Assembly (NCBI GenBank): GCA_032622095.1
Contig: CP136065.1
Location: 95,117,343 to 95,181,342, forward strand
From: Siphonodentalium dalli
Lineage: Eukaryota > Mollusca > Scaphopoda > Gadilida > Siphonodentaliidae
DNA: 64,000 nucleotides
Reading direction: 5' to 3'
Of the stretch, positions 36,001 through 51,000 are shown piece after piece. The notes beneath the pieces were generated by a model. It saw only the letters and a program-made list of their open reading frames with translations. It searched no databases and was not told the origin of the DNA. The position numbers and the translations under genes are program-made. Position 1 is the first letter of the stretch. Each line of letters starts with the position of its first letter.

Positions 36001-39000
36001 ACACTAGTAAACATTACTAATTTAAACAACAGTATACCTACCTTCAGTACCTTGTAGTATACATGTTTGGGCTAATCATGCCCGGGATATACACGAGGAA
36101 AGAATTTTATTTCATCGCGGAAGGTTTTGCAAGCAAGCATTGTTTATGCGGAACTCCCGTAAACATCGATATACTATAGCGACCACAAACGATTGCTCTA
36201 TCACAAACCATCAGGAAGTGGGAATTATTGTGCACTACTAATATATATTATATTTTAGTTTGTTTGGGCTCAAAACTTAATTAATTTATACACATTTACC
36301 ACTATTTGACCGCCGTAACGGGACCGCATTGTACGACCAAGTCATCGTTTGTGATCACATGTATATTGACGTTTCCGGGACGCGTAATCAACACTTGTTT
36401 TGCCGATATAGTGACCAGTGTATTCAATCTCGTACTTAGGGTATGATGGTCGCGGTTAACCGGTTATGATTAGGTTAATGCCCGCGGTTAACCGGTTAGG
36501 AAAAAACCCCAACCGTCCCAGCACTACTTTATTCCCAACAGAAATATAAAATAAATATATATAATCTAACTTTATACTATCACTTTGGCTTTGTTTCGCA
36601 AAATTTCAGGAAGCTCCAGTCATAAAAATGATACATGTGTGTCCCACCAACGTACAGCTAAACAAACACACATTGGTCTGGGAGTCTGCTATGTATAGAT
36701 GAAACAGATTGCATTTCAACCCAAATGCAGTTTTGCATGGTAGAATTGCAATTATTCGTGATAAATTACACAGAACATATTTATTACTACAGGTCATGTT
36801 GACAGAAATGGGGCATCAAGTTTGTGCCGGGACACTCATCCACAACCGCGTAATTCTGACGGCGGCGCATTGCTTCGAAAAGTGAGTGTGTGTCTATGTT
36901 TCAACATTTTGCAACAAACGTTACAAGGGAATGGGTCAACAGTTATATCAACTGAATGCAGCCCCTCTCACAACAATATATATTGTATCCCGACTATCCC
37001 ACAACATTCACACTGTAAGTCAATGATATATATTAGGTCTATAGATAATGGTTTACGTCAAAGCGTTCTTCCATTTCCATGTCGGGGTTTAAAGGCACGG
37101 GCGGCGTTCGTTGCATAAATATTCATATTTGTTCAAATCGCTATCAACAGTAGGAATATTCAAATATATATAGGTTTGTTCATATGCCAAACATAATCAG
37201 CGCGTAAATAGTATATATTGTCGCCAAGACGTACGATGGTGTGTGAAAACAAGAGCTTGCTCATGTCACAGAAGGTGTGCTTCTGTTTACATAACACAGA
37301 GCAATTATATTGGTTAATCACACAAAAATTATATAAACGCTCTTTATTATTTCCATATAAGAAAAACAGTAACAAATAACGCTCTTTATGTTTACCATAT
37401 CCGGATCTAAACAAAAGCCAGGTAACTTAACGTTTTTTTTGCTTTTGTTTACATAACAAAGGAAAAACAATTGACAATAAACATACTGTTTATGCCATAT
37501 TTCTGATTGGTATAAGAACAAAGCCTGTCTATATTTTACTATTCTCTCTGTTTATGGCGGTTTTTGACGGAGGTGAATATTTTAACAGCATACCCACCGC
37601 CAACGCCGCCCGTATCTTTAAGCGTTAAATTCCCGCTCATCTAATGTAATAAATAACGGTAATGATATGTCACAATTGTGACAGTAATTCACATTATTCC
37701 ATAGAAGACATGATAACTGTTTTTCACAATGTTTACATAATTTCTGAAGAATACGAACTCATTTGACCTCGCGAAGTGAACGTCATGTGGTAAACCTCAA
37801 CTCGCTCCACGTCAATTGAAAGGAATTATATCATGTATTCAATCGGTAATTACATGTACATCGCGAGACGTCCAATATGTATGAAACGCTTACCTAACAA
37901 GTATTATGGGACAACTAAACTTACAATTTAACAAGAGGTACGCATCTAAGATGCTATGTCGAGTTTATTGGCAGTCGAAAAAAAACTTCTGCCAATAACT
38001 TGGCAATAAGGCACACACAAGGCCCAAAAAGTCGGACAAACCTGGTTTTCGAAATCATCCGAGATATTGTTGCAAGAGACTCATATATCAAATATGGTTT
38101 GAATCAGTTAATATTTAATTGAGTTATCGCGCTAACAGTGAAAAACATGCTAAAAATAGACAAACTAAGGTGTATAATTCCGGGGGAAAATTTTTGACAA
38201 ACCTGGTTTTCGAACTCGTCCAAGATATTGTTGCAAGAGACTCATATATTAAATATGGTTTGAATCAGTTAATATTTGATTGAGTTATCGCGCTAACGGT
38301 GAAAAAAGTGCTCAAAATAGACAAACTAAGGCACATAACTCCGGGGAAAAAATTCGGACAAACCTGGTTTTCGATCTCGTCCGAGATATTGTTGCAGGAG
38401 ACTTATATACAAAATATGGTTTGAATCAGTTAATATTTAATTGAGTTATCGTGCTAGCGGTGAACAAAATGCTAAAAATAGACAACTAAGGCCCATAACT
38501 CCGAGGAAAAAATTCGGACAAACCTGGTTTTCGAACTCGTCCGAGATATTGTTGCAAGAGACTCATATATCAAATATGGTTGTCATCAGTTAATATTTAT
38601 TGAGTTGTCGCGCTAACAGGTGATAAAATTGCAAAACAGTCACAAAAGATGAATAACTCTTGTCAAAAAGTTCGGACGTGACCCATTTTCTACAGGCAGT
38701 AAATAGTCACTGGGAGCAACTCACATACCAATTTGTTTTTGAATCCGTTCACAAATGTCAAAGTTATAAGGCATTCTTTAGGTCCGCCCGCCGCCGCCCG
38801 CCCACCCGCCCTCCTACCAACCGTCCCTCGTCAAACCATAAGTCGAGTTTTTGAAAAACTCGACTAAAAATCAACATAACATTAATGGGATGTTGGACTA
38901 ATGTCGCAGCGCGCGTGTGCCCTGTTTGTGTTGTTTACCGGGTGTACTCGATTGTTGGCATAGAAGCCGAACGTTGCCGATTAAACTTCGGAATAGTTGG

Positions 39001-42000
39001 AGTTTTCTCTAAGCGTACACATATGTGAGGTTACTCCTAATTAAACGGCATATTATGTGCGTATTTTATACACATATTACGTGTTTACTTCACTGCTTCA
39101 AACTGATATTTTACGACCCAGCCATCATTTGTAGAAATTAATTTTAGACTAGTATCATATTATCGACTTGGTATTTCCTGAATTTCGTTGGTTCGTACCG
39201 AACAAATCACCGACAAACAAACGAGAATGAATTTGCTTCTATATTGATTTAATGGGGAGGTCAAATGACCAATTTTAAATGGGGATTTTCAAAAGCAAAA
39301 GTTACAGGGAATTTCCAAAAGCAAAAGTGACAGAGTTGCACATGCTTCTGAGTGTGACTTTATGTGTTACTGGCAACAACAGGTATCTATCTGGTGGGTC
39401 CGCTTTGAATATGTTCCATTATAATGTTGGTATATTTATTTTTGAATATTATATTGATTTTTCAAATGTAGTCCAAATGATGTAATTCCAGAAAAAATAT
39501 TTAGCAAAAAATATATTTATTGCAAAATTCTATATCTGTCAGTTAAATGTTATGACTGTTGAATGATATGCCTGCTTTGGTTCGCGGACAACTGCTTCAT
39601 ACATAATTTTGGAATGGGGAGATTTGCATTGAATTCCCCATTCAAAATTGGTCACTTGACCCCCCCCCCTTATACATGATGAAGTCGGTTAAAATTTACG
39701 AACAATTCCGCCATTGGACATGGACGTTAAATCCACTATGGGGAGAATGATTCGGCGTAAACCAGTACCTGCCCTACTGATGTCACAAGATGCTTTGCGT
39801 CGAAGGAAACGTGGGCGAGGCTTTTCGTTGATCTGAAATATATTACCGACCCTACAGGGCAGCAAGTAAACAGCTCGGCAGGTGGCGTGCTTTCATGGGG
39901 AATCTCTATTCGGAAATCCAGCATGACCCATTCTGGCTGATCAGCTCTTCCAGACACTACATCCAGTACCGGCACATACACGAGTTGATCATGCACGAAG
40001 CATACGACAATGTCACGGTTGCCAATGACATCGCACTCCTAATATTACCACAAGCCATACATATCAACGAATACGCCAAAACAGCATGTCTTCCGCCGAC
40101 AGGTGGAGCCGCTAAACCAGGCGATGTGTGTTTCGCGACTGGTTGGGGAGACACCATGGGTGAGTGGTACGTATGCCATCCAATCTTATCAATGTGATTT
40201 AAGGCTTAACCAAAGCAGTCCAATGTGGCCTCCATGGATATGTTTAGCAAATTAAAAAATTGGCATGTTTTGAAATGTTTTGTCGAGAAGTGCACATTTT
40301 ATAGTAATAAAATGTATTTAATTTAAATTTTCCTATGTGAGGGTATGAGTTGTGACTCGACATCAACAGAAAGTAAACAGCTATGTTTGTATGTACATAT
40401 TGTAAATTTGTTTTCTCCATACCTTTATTTATAAGGTGTTGAGAATAAAGAATTGAACCGACTGTAGTGTCTTGTTTATACAGTAGGTCAGGTTCACGCA
40501 ACCACCAAAACATATTAGTCTGGTCGATAAACTAAAATTTTAGGGTCAACCTAGAATAAATTTGGACTAAGTTGGTTTCTATTCCATTTTGAAGAGGACT
40601 ATATCCTCTATAACATATCAAAAATCCGCTTTGAGCATTTTCTGTAATCCAAGATGGCGTCCATGATGGCAGTTGGTATCGAAAAATTCTGAATTTCGGT
40701 GGTAGGTGCGCCAACTAATACCATATTAGTAATAAAATACACACAAACAATGCTTAGTCGTAAACCATATCGGTAGAATGTCTGTCCCAATATGGCCGCC
40801 AAAATGGACAAAGTCATATGAAATTTACAATTTGTGGAAAATTGAATAGCTAGACATACAAGAACGAACTAGCCCTCGAATTATATGTACTGTTTATCTT
40901 GAATCGCGTAATATATGTGTAATTAAACAGTTAAATGTGATCTAATAGGGATGTATTGACTATGTGACCTTTTCTAGAAGCAGAAATGTATGTAATGAAA
41001 ACAGTCTCACGAATGTGACCCATAATCATTTATTTTTAAATCTACAACGCCAAATATGTCAAAATTCACTACTATAGAACAGTATGAGAGCTATTCATAT
41101 GGTACTAGGTAAAACGTGTAGATCCTATTGTCCGTGTCTTAAAATAGTAGTCATAGTTGCCGGCGGTCAAGTGATTAAACACGAATATTTCGCTTTTATC
41201 ACACAAATACATGGTGGTATACCATGAACGCAATTTATCAAAATACAAAGGAGTACAATAGACTATCTTCAATAAATTCTCAACATAACCAAATTTGCCT
41301 ACGTACTCTGTGGCAGAGACTGTCTTTATACGTGGAAATTATATGTGCTTAAATGCACTAAGGCCACATATACGCGAAACCAGTCTATGTAAACATACAC
41401 TCAGATTCATACTGATACTGAGTCTATTGCATTCCCATCAACTTTTCATTTCTGAACGGTAGTGGGCTTCCCCCAAATTACGTCACACGGCACTAAATAT
41501 AAATCTGAAATTAGTTGTGATTGACAGGCGTAAACATGGTCACGTGCCAGTGCCGTCATGGCCGCTTCAACCATGTGAAGCCGATTCTAAGAATCGGAAT
41601 TAATAGTTGCAGGGTTTGTGACTTTTCGTTCGGCGGTTGTTTTACTGACAATAAAGGGAAACAGCTAACTTCCGGGATCCAAAATAATATGTACAATAAC
41701 TAAGACAGATCTTCTTGAAATTATAAAAAAAATGTCAATTTATGTGGATCTCTTGGACTCAGAACGAATTATTTTTTAGATTGGCCAGGCGATTTGTCGA
41801 CCATGTTGTCAAAATATAACACAAATCAACGGCCACGAATCAAAAATACATGAATGTCGGGACTATTTGCTAAAACAACTCCAGAACTAAAAAAAAGTTA
41901 AAAATGACAATACAAAACGATCTATCAGTTCCCCAGTACCGGCAGTAGTACCACCGCAGCCAAAACGAGCGAAGAGCAACACAATTATACCACCAACCGA

Positions 42001-45000
42001 AACCCTCCCGACCTTACACAGCCGTATTATTAGCTCCAACGATTGGCCAGTTGTACCCTAATTACAGTTGCCTGCAATCCAAATTCCGGTGATTCTTGAT
42101 TTTAAACTTTCGACCGCTCGTCAACAATCTACTTTATTTGTCGATTTGTGAATTTCTCTTCTGGTATAACATGACGTCATGGATACTATTTTAACAACAT
42201 TTAGCCACACCTTCGGAATTTCCACACCGAAAGCACGTGACATGTTACTAGTTTTGTATTGGGGCACACATTTCTTGGAGCTAAGTTTTGATTGGCGGTA
42301 ATTACAAGGAATCCCGGGTTTGGGAAATGAAAACTGAACGAAAGGTCGTCAGACCCACTATTTTTTATATGTGGGTATGTAGTTTACTCCAGACTGACGC
42401 GAAACGTACTACCTTTTCTGCAAACCGCATCGCCGCGTTTACCCATTCTCCCTAATGTAATACATATCTGCTACATACAAAACCATAAATAGCAATATTG
42501 AGTGAATGGTAAACGCAGAACTAATAACTTTAAACGCTGATGACCTGATATTTAGCGCAAGTAGGTGGGTGGCAATGGTAATATAATCTCAAACAACAAG
42601 ATACTGAAAACTAATATTGTGCATTGCGTGGTACATATTCCCTTGTAAAGTGCCGATTGAAGTAATTTGAACAAAATTGTCTACTAAGAAACCGGTTTGG
42701 AAGCAGTATGAAAATTAGTATTAAATAAAATGTACGATGTAGTCTCTTCGATCTAGTGAGATAGGGTACTACTATGTTGAAGAGATGAGTGTTTCTTTAC
42801 AGTATAATCAGCATTACGACATACGTGTATGGTTTATTATCACGGAGAGTGTTGAAACTTCCGGAAATATAACTAGTATTTACACAGCAAGGGTGTGGAC
42901 TTCAGTTTCTGCGTTACATTCAATAATTAATTATCATTCCAAATGAAACTACCACGCACTGTGTGACGAAATATGACTTGGTGTGTTGCATGCCCGAAAT
43001 AACTGTTTTTGGCCCGACTGTTTGGATGCATTCTAAGCAGAACACCCGAATATAAATCATTGGGTTAACGTGCGTTGCAGTGATCGATAAATAATTCAGT
43101 TATATCTGTTTGAATTATATGTGTACATTTAAAGATATATAACAACATACTTGTAAATTACCAATATGTATTTTCGCTTATAGGTGGTTATCCAATATGT
43201 TGCGTTCATCGTAGCATGGATTGGAGTTGCGGCCATTTTGGCAGCCATTTCTTCGCCGCGAATGCAGGCGAATGCATTATTTTCTGTCCTTGTCACTCTA
43301 TTCGCCCTATATACTATAATTTCACACAAACTGGTATATATCGGATGGAGCATTAATGCGTTCTGGTGTCGACGATGAAGGATATTGTAGAAAAACGTAC
43401 TTCACAAGGTCGAAAATGGGCATTTTTAAAAATCTCTGTAAAAAAGTTTGCCCAAAGCGGATTTTAGCGGATTTTGGATATGTTGTAGTGGATATATTCC
43501 TCTTCAAATTGGAATAAAACCAACTTAGTCCAAATTTATTCCAGGTCAAACCTTTTATCGACCAGACTATATAGTTTAACATAGCCAACCTGGTCCATTC
43601 CCAATCAGGATTAATCAAGTGTCCTTGTTCAATTGGCATTGTTCAATGCATGGCAACTGGCAGAAAGATACTGAATACAGTGATAGTCAAACAGATGTGA
43701 CATTTCAAATTTAAAAAACATGGAATACTCGACAATACATTTTTCGTAGAGATCTCCCAACTCAGGATTTACATTTAGTTAAGGAAATTGCCCAACAACA
43801 AACCGTGTGTCAGATTTCAATTGGGAAGAAAGTATCACATGTTTCCTATTTCTGTCACAGGTAAAGTGTTATTTACTCTAAATAATGCATCTATGGTTGT
43901 TTTAGCCACTTCTGTAAAGTTTGTGTCATTTTTCTTCTATTTAAAAATTTATCCAACTTGTTCTCGGAGTCCTTATTGGAGTGGATTGGTTAAACCTTAA
44001 CTAGAATATCCAAGTTCAAATTGAAGTTTATTAACATCTCTCCTTATCAAAATTGACATAAGACATATTAATACAAGTAATATCATATGTGACGATATTC
44101 ATAAACGAATGAGCTCGGAAGCAAAACTGTATGATATTTTTGTGATATCAATGTGATTCCAATTATAATCATGAATGCTGTATAAGGTATCACATATTTC
44201 CCCTCCGGATGCACACATACAAGTGTAAGCTTTTCCGTAGCGTGATCGACCTACTATATATTTTGGGACTTCTGTCTGTCTGTTTGTTTGTTAGCAATGG
44301 CCGGCAAAACTGCCGGACGGATTTTGACGAAATTTGATACCTGGGGACACTTTTGTCCGGGGAGTGTTTTGGACGCGTCAAATCGTGACCCCGACCTCAC
44401 CTTGACTTTCAAAATGATCAAGTCAAGGTCAAATCGCGCCTTTCGGACGGATTATGACGAAATTTGATACCCATGGGTTCTTTTGTCCGGGGAGTGTTTT
44501 GGACGGGTCAAATCGTGACACCGATCTGACCTTCAAAATGGTCAATTCAAGGTCAAATCGCGCCTTTCTGACGGATTTCGACGAAATTTGATACCTATGG
44601 GTGCTTTTGTCCGGGGAGTGTTTTGGACGGGTCAAATCGTGACCCTGACCTGACCTTGACCTTCAAAATTGTCAGTTTAAGGTAAAATCGCGCCTTTCGA
44701 CCGATTTCGATGTTAGATCCACGGAGGTTTTCAAAACCAGCTATTTGAAAATTGGTATCTGAAGTCCGGATGAAAGCAGAGGGGAAACAGCCCTGACGAA
44801 GTCGGGTCACCCTGCTATTGATATATATAGTGCGAGATCATCATTTGTATTCTCACGTCCAGAGTTAAATTGTATACAACTTAAACTAAATAACTCACTC
44901 TGAACAAACGAACACAAAGTATGGTTACAATTATGGTAACTCAATAACCTCAGAACACCACCAGACTCTATATTTCACAAACTCTGAATGATCGACTCAC

Positions 45001-48000
45001 CGTCGACAGTTGTTATATAACGTACATGTATATATATATATATATATATATCTTTAAATTTGCTATGCAGAGACAAAATAAACTAACTTACTTGTTTTTT
45101 AATTCGCGCAGTACTATTTTTCGCGCTCATATTCGCGAATTTAAAACTGAGTTAGAACTATTTCGACTCCAAGTAGTTAAATTTCGACTCCATGTGGAAA
45201 AATGGTATATCCTTCATGTAAGAATACACGAAACCACGCACCAGCCTCCATTCTCCACATGTGTTAGGGTTATGGTTAGGGTTAGGGTTGCATGGGGCTA
45301 GGGTTAGGGTTAGAGTTAGGGTTAGTGCATTCTTACATGAAGGACATACCGGTAAAATGGTTTGTGGTATATAATAACCAGTTTAAATATATATATATAT
45401 AGTTTTAAAATATCAGTCAAAGTTGCACTTCGTGGAAAATCACAAAAACAACGTAGGACAATATATCTAAAAGGGGAAAATCACGAAACAAATCTACGCA
45501 TCTTCAGGATGAAAGTGAATTTAGGTCCACGGCCTCTTTAACTCACGAGTGTGGCCATACAATATGAGTTAGCACGTCAGATCAACTTTAAACGGACATG
45601 GCTCATGCGAACTTACACATTTTATTGATGTAATTTGGAAGAAAATGTTGTAAGATATATAGGTAGATAAATACATCACATATTGATATTTCGGCTTCAC
45701 TTGCTCTGAACAAAATATTGCCCAATTTTTCGTAAGTGAAATTATGCTTCCATGTCATATTATAATGATACTTCTTACATAGGCACGGGTTCAACGAAAG
45801 TGCTCAACCAAGTCGATCTGCAAATAATTTCACCGTCCACGTGCGCGGCGGGTGATTGGTACGGATCTGGATTCATGCCGGGTGGGATGATGTGTGCAGG
45901 GTACGAGACTGGATCGAAAGACTCCTGCTCCGTAAGTTATTAAAGGAATTGTGTTGTCAAATAAATATTGTTTTCTCTTCATAATACTAATATATGTTTA
46001 AAAGACCCATTTCGCAAAGAAAATTCAAAATCGAGCAGATAATATTTTTATATAAAAAATTCCCAAAAGTTTCCAAAGTTTTTACTCAGGTAAGTCATAT
46101 GACTGATCAAATACAAATACTGTTATACAAATAGATGCGGTGTTGTGCAATATTACACTGATTTTGGTGGAACTACGAAGTAATATATCTTCGACAACAC
46201 AGTTGTCTTCATATGGGAACAATCTCTAGGTGCCGCTTTCCCGATAGTTATAAAGATCATGATTAAAGATACGGGCGGCGTTAGCGGTGGGTATGCTGTT
46301 AAAATATTCACCTCCGTCAAAAACCGCCATAAACAGAAATAATAGTAAAATGAAGACAGGCTTTGTTCTTATATCAATCATAAATATGGCATAAACAGTA
46401 TGTTATTGTCAAATGTTTTTTTCCTTTGTTATGTAAACAAAAGCAAAAAACGTTACAAAACCTGGCTTTTGTTTAGATCCGGATATAGTAAACATAAAGA
46501 GCGTTATTTGTTACTGTTTTCCTGATATGGAAATAATAAAGAGCGTTTATAGCATATGTGTGATTAACAAATAGAATTGCGCTGTGTTATGTAAACAGAA
46601 GCAAAACTTCTGTAACACGAACATGCTCTTGTTTACGTACACCATCGTACGTCTTGACGACAATATACTATTTACGCGCTGATTATGTTTGGCATATGAA
46701 CAAAACTATATATATTTTAATATTCCTTCTGTTGATGGCGATTTGAACAAACATGAATATTTCTGCAACGAACGCCTCCCGTGCATTTAAAGCCTCACTG
46801 CCCAAGGGTGGCAACAAGCTCCCCATTATTGGCTTCTTGAAACCATAATCGTAACTACGGATATGGTAAAACGACAACTGATATACAAAAAAGCACAAAT
46901 TCTAATGACGTATTAATCTATTCGTAATTCCTATCAGTATTAGTTCATTATTAGGTGTTCTTATGGCCAAGAATCTACCTCACAAATGTAATATCTGAAC
47001 CGTCGCTGCAGGCGTTCGGAGGCATGCTATCTGAAACCCATACAGTGGCTGAGCTATATATTACACACATGCTATAAACGTTCTTTATTATTTCCATATC
47101 AGGAAAACAGTAACAAATAACGCTCTTTATTGTACTTACGAATGAAACGGTTATGTCAAATTTACGAACATCTATTAAATGTTTGAGGTGTGATTGGTGT
47201 TCAAAATGGGGACACAATCGATACCTATTTTCCTTGTAAATTTCAGTTACATTTATGAATGTGAGATTTTAACGATTATCTTAATCGTATTTAAATATAC
47301 GGGCGGCGTTGGCGGTGGGTATGCTGTTAAAATATTCACCTCCGTCAAAAACCGCCATAAATAGAAGGAATAGTAAGATATAGACAGACTTCGTTCTTAT
47401 GCCAATAAGAAATGTGGCATATAAACAGTATGTTTTTGTCAATTTTCCCCCTTTGTTGTGTAAACAAAAGCAAAAAAACGTTACGTCATATGGCTTTTGT
47501 TTAGATCCGGATATGGTAAACATAAAGAGCTTTATTTGTTACTGTTTTCCTGATATGGAAAAAATAAAGAGCGTGTATATAATTTTTGTGTGATTAACTA
47601 ATATAATTGCGCTGTGTTATGTAAACAGAAGCACAACTTATGTAACACGAGAAAGCTCTTGTTTACGTACACCATCGTACGTCTTGACGACAATATACTG
47701 TTTACCGGCTGATTATGTTTGGCATATGAGCGGAACTGTATATATTTTGGTGTTCCTTCTGTTGATGGCGATTTGAACAAATATAAATATTTCTGCAACG
47801 AACGCCGCCGTGCCTTTAAATTTGCGCAGAACCATTTTCATAGCACATTAGATTTGGGCTTCCTACATATATCAGCAGCGTTACATGTAATTCCACCCTA
47901 GAAACAAAATGAAAACAACACTTTAGGATTAAAGGGACTCAATGCCTCTGATATATATGGTTCATGCGAAATAATATGAAAGTTCAACAATCATCAAAAA

Positions 48001-51000
48001 GTAATTGAAATAGACTTTCTTCTTATTTTCATTATAAATCAATCACTGTAACAGTTTTGTTTACACAACAATATTATAAAGACGTTAATATTCGTTATTA
48101 TAGAACTATCATTAATGATTACAAGAACAAAGTTGAAATATTTATCTATGTTCTTCATAGTGGTGACGTTTTACAGCCATATATGTTTTGCACATTTACC
48201 CACTGCGAGTTTCTTCGGTCTCTTTAAAAATCCAATATGTTTATTCTCATTAAACCATATACAAATGCAGTATTTGAGAGAACAAAATAAAGTGAAGTAC
48301 ATATAATTAACTGTATATACATAATGGCTGCGGACACACGTACCACAGTTGCGATGGCATAGTAGGTGTGACCATTTATTATGGTGCAATTTTGGTGACA
48401 ATTGGTCGTCATATTTATGTGCCATAGCTTGCGTGTCGCCCGCTGAGTTTCCGCACAATGAGTTGACTCGACCAATTAACCCATGGCGTTTCACCAATTA
48501 AGGCTGATCTCTACTCATTACGTTTTGCTACATTGTGTTCTCTACGATATACATAATTGCACGATCGATCGTCCAGAATTGGGTTTGACCGTGGCAATCC
48601 CTCATTCACTCACATATCATGCATGCAGTACGTTTTGTTGATATTATCTCAATTCATGTTTATCCACTTATATACATTTCATGCGTATTAAGACAGTTCC
48701 CCAATTGCGGTTTTTATTTTGCGACGTTTAGTTCTCCGCATAATTCCGCTAATATGCAGCGGGAGACATTGCTCGCTATGGCATATTAATTATGACAACC
48801 AATTGTCACCAAACTCCATCATATATAATTGTCACACCTACTATGCCATCGCTACTGTGATACGTGTGTCCGCAGCCAATACCGAAGTGTTAGGTATCTC
48901 GAGCTGTATGGTAATATGTCGTCATTTGGTTGCATAACGTTATCCTTATTATAAACTGGGAGAGACTATCAAAGTGACACATCAAGCCAGCCTGATCCTT
49001 GTAAATACGGGAGAAACTTTTGAGATATAATATAACGATGGCCTGGAAGTTTATACATCCGATTCGTCCTGTGGGTGTTTTACTTTTTTCTGGTGATTAT
49101 TTGTGATTTTCGGAATACTTTAGAGAAAATAAACCTAATTAAATTAGCACTCTCTGTTTCAATGTTTGTCTTGGCATATATACTTAGTAGCTGTCTGATG
49201 CTGTATGTGCAACCTTTCTCTGAATATCATATGATCGATTCCAGGGTGATAGTGGTGGACCGCTGAGCTGCCGAAAGGATGGAAATTGGTTCGTTCAAGG
49301 TAAATCTACATAGCGATGACATTTTTGCAGACATTTTCCTCATATATAAACCTATGGTGCCGAATATGAACGGAAACATGTATATAAAATCGATATTCTA
49401 ATTCACTCATTCGGTCTTCTAACAGGTAAATCAAATTTCCGCGGCGCTGATTGGTCAGTTGCCCAGGTGAAGCTGTCGGAAAACCATCTGATTTTTTCGC
49501 AGAGTGGCGCATGCGTACAACTACATAATTCGGGCCTGATCACTGATAAAAAACATGAATCGTTACGCGGTTATCCCGGAAGTATCTTCGTTCCTAGGGA
49601 CAACACTATCAACAACGGGAAATTGGAAATATGATAGAAACGCATATCAAAATTGGCTCGATTACCAAAGCTAACGACATGAGCAGGAAAATTTCCACAT
49701 GTAACGGTACTACTAACACATTGCCTTAAAATACCTGTATGATTGATTCTTGCGAGATGATGGCATGCTATTTACAGGCAAATTTCGATAGCATCACTAT
49801 ACTATTGGAACTACATAGTTTTTTTTTTACTTCGGTTTATTGTTCTATGACACACCACAGTAGAGAGGCGAAAAAATTTAGTAATTAACTGTTTTCCCAT
49901 CGGTACAAAAAGTCGTTCAAACAGCGGTTATCAAATACATGTGTATAAGTCTCAATGTTACGGAAGCCTATTAGGGCCATTTAATTTTTGTTATATATTC
50001 ATTCAAATATTTCCTTTTTTATTTAATTTTTTATATATATTCATTAAAATATTTCCTTTTTACTTTCTTTTTTTACTTTCCACCTGGGAGATAACTTATC
50101 TCCCTGGAAATAACTTATCTCCCTGGGAGAAAACTTTTCTCCCGGGAATTAACTTTTCTCCCAGGGAGATAACTTATCTCCCAGGGAGATAACTTTTCTC
50201 CCAGGGAGATAACTTATCTCTCAGGGAGATAACTTTTCTCCCGGGAATTAACTTATCTCCCTGTGAGAAAACTTTTCTCCCGGGAATTAACTTTTCTCCC
50301 AGGGAGATAACTTATCTCCCAGGGAGAAAACTTTTCTCCCGGGAATTAACTTATCTCCCAGGGAGAAAACTTATCTCCCAGGGAGAAAACTTTTCTCCCG
50401 GGAATTAACTTTTCTCCCAGGGAGATAACTTATCTCCCGGGAATTAACTTTTCTCCCGTGGTGGAAAATCACGTGATGTGATAGGTTTCACGTAACCGAT
50501 AACATTCAAACATATCCTCCTGCGGTTAAAATACACCTGTCACGTGTCATTGTCTGATGTCCTGGCGCGAAAAAAACATTTTGACAGTCATTATATAACG
50601 CGCCAATGTTTAGCGCCTGGTGTCACAGGTCCCCTGGTGCGACAACACTACCATAAGTATATACCTTAATACAAGGTTTATATCTATCAGACCTATATTG
50701 AGCATAGACTCACTTGCAATCTAAATTCATCAATATCCTCTGTACATAAGATAATGTCACATCCCCAGTTCTTTAGACCATATTCACACCTTTAATTTGG
50801 TGTATCTCTTGCATCGATACGTGTACGATCACCAAAGATATATCTGAATGTACACTTTCAAATCCAGACAAACCCTTGAACAGATTCCCATCAATTATAG
50901 CATAGTACTACTGCAGAATTCCACTTGTCACAATGATTCACCACTGATGGTCCTGTCTGTGTGACATCAGCAGAGTAAATTCTGCAGTGCTACTGTGCTA

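Noticed and set aside
38033-38790. Regular repeat that could be taken for a CRISPR array
   Set aside because: Whole 159-bp units are repeated with no unique spacers, in a eukaryotic intron; it is a minisatellite.
45005-45301. 91-codon frame starting with YIYIYIYIF
   Set aside because: Runs from a TA microsatellite into the telomere-like tract; no gene signs.
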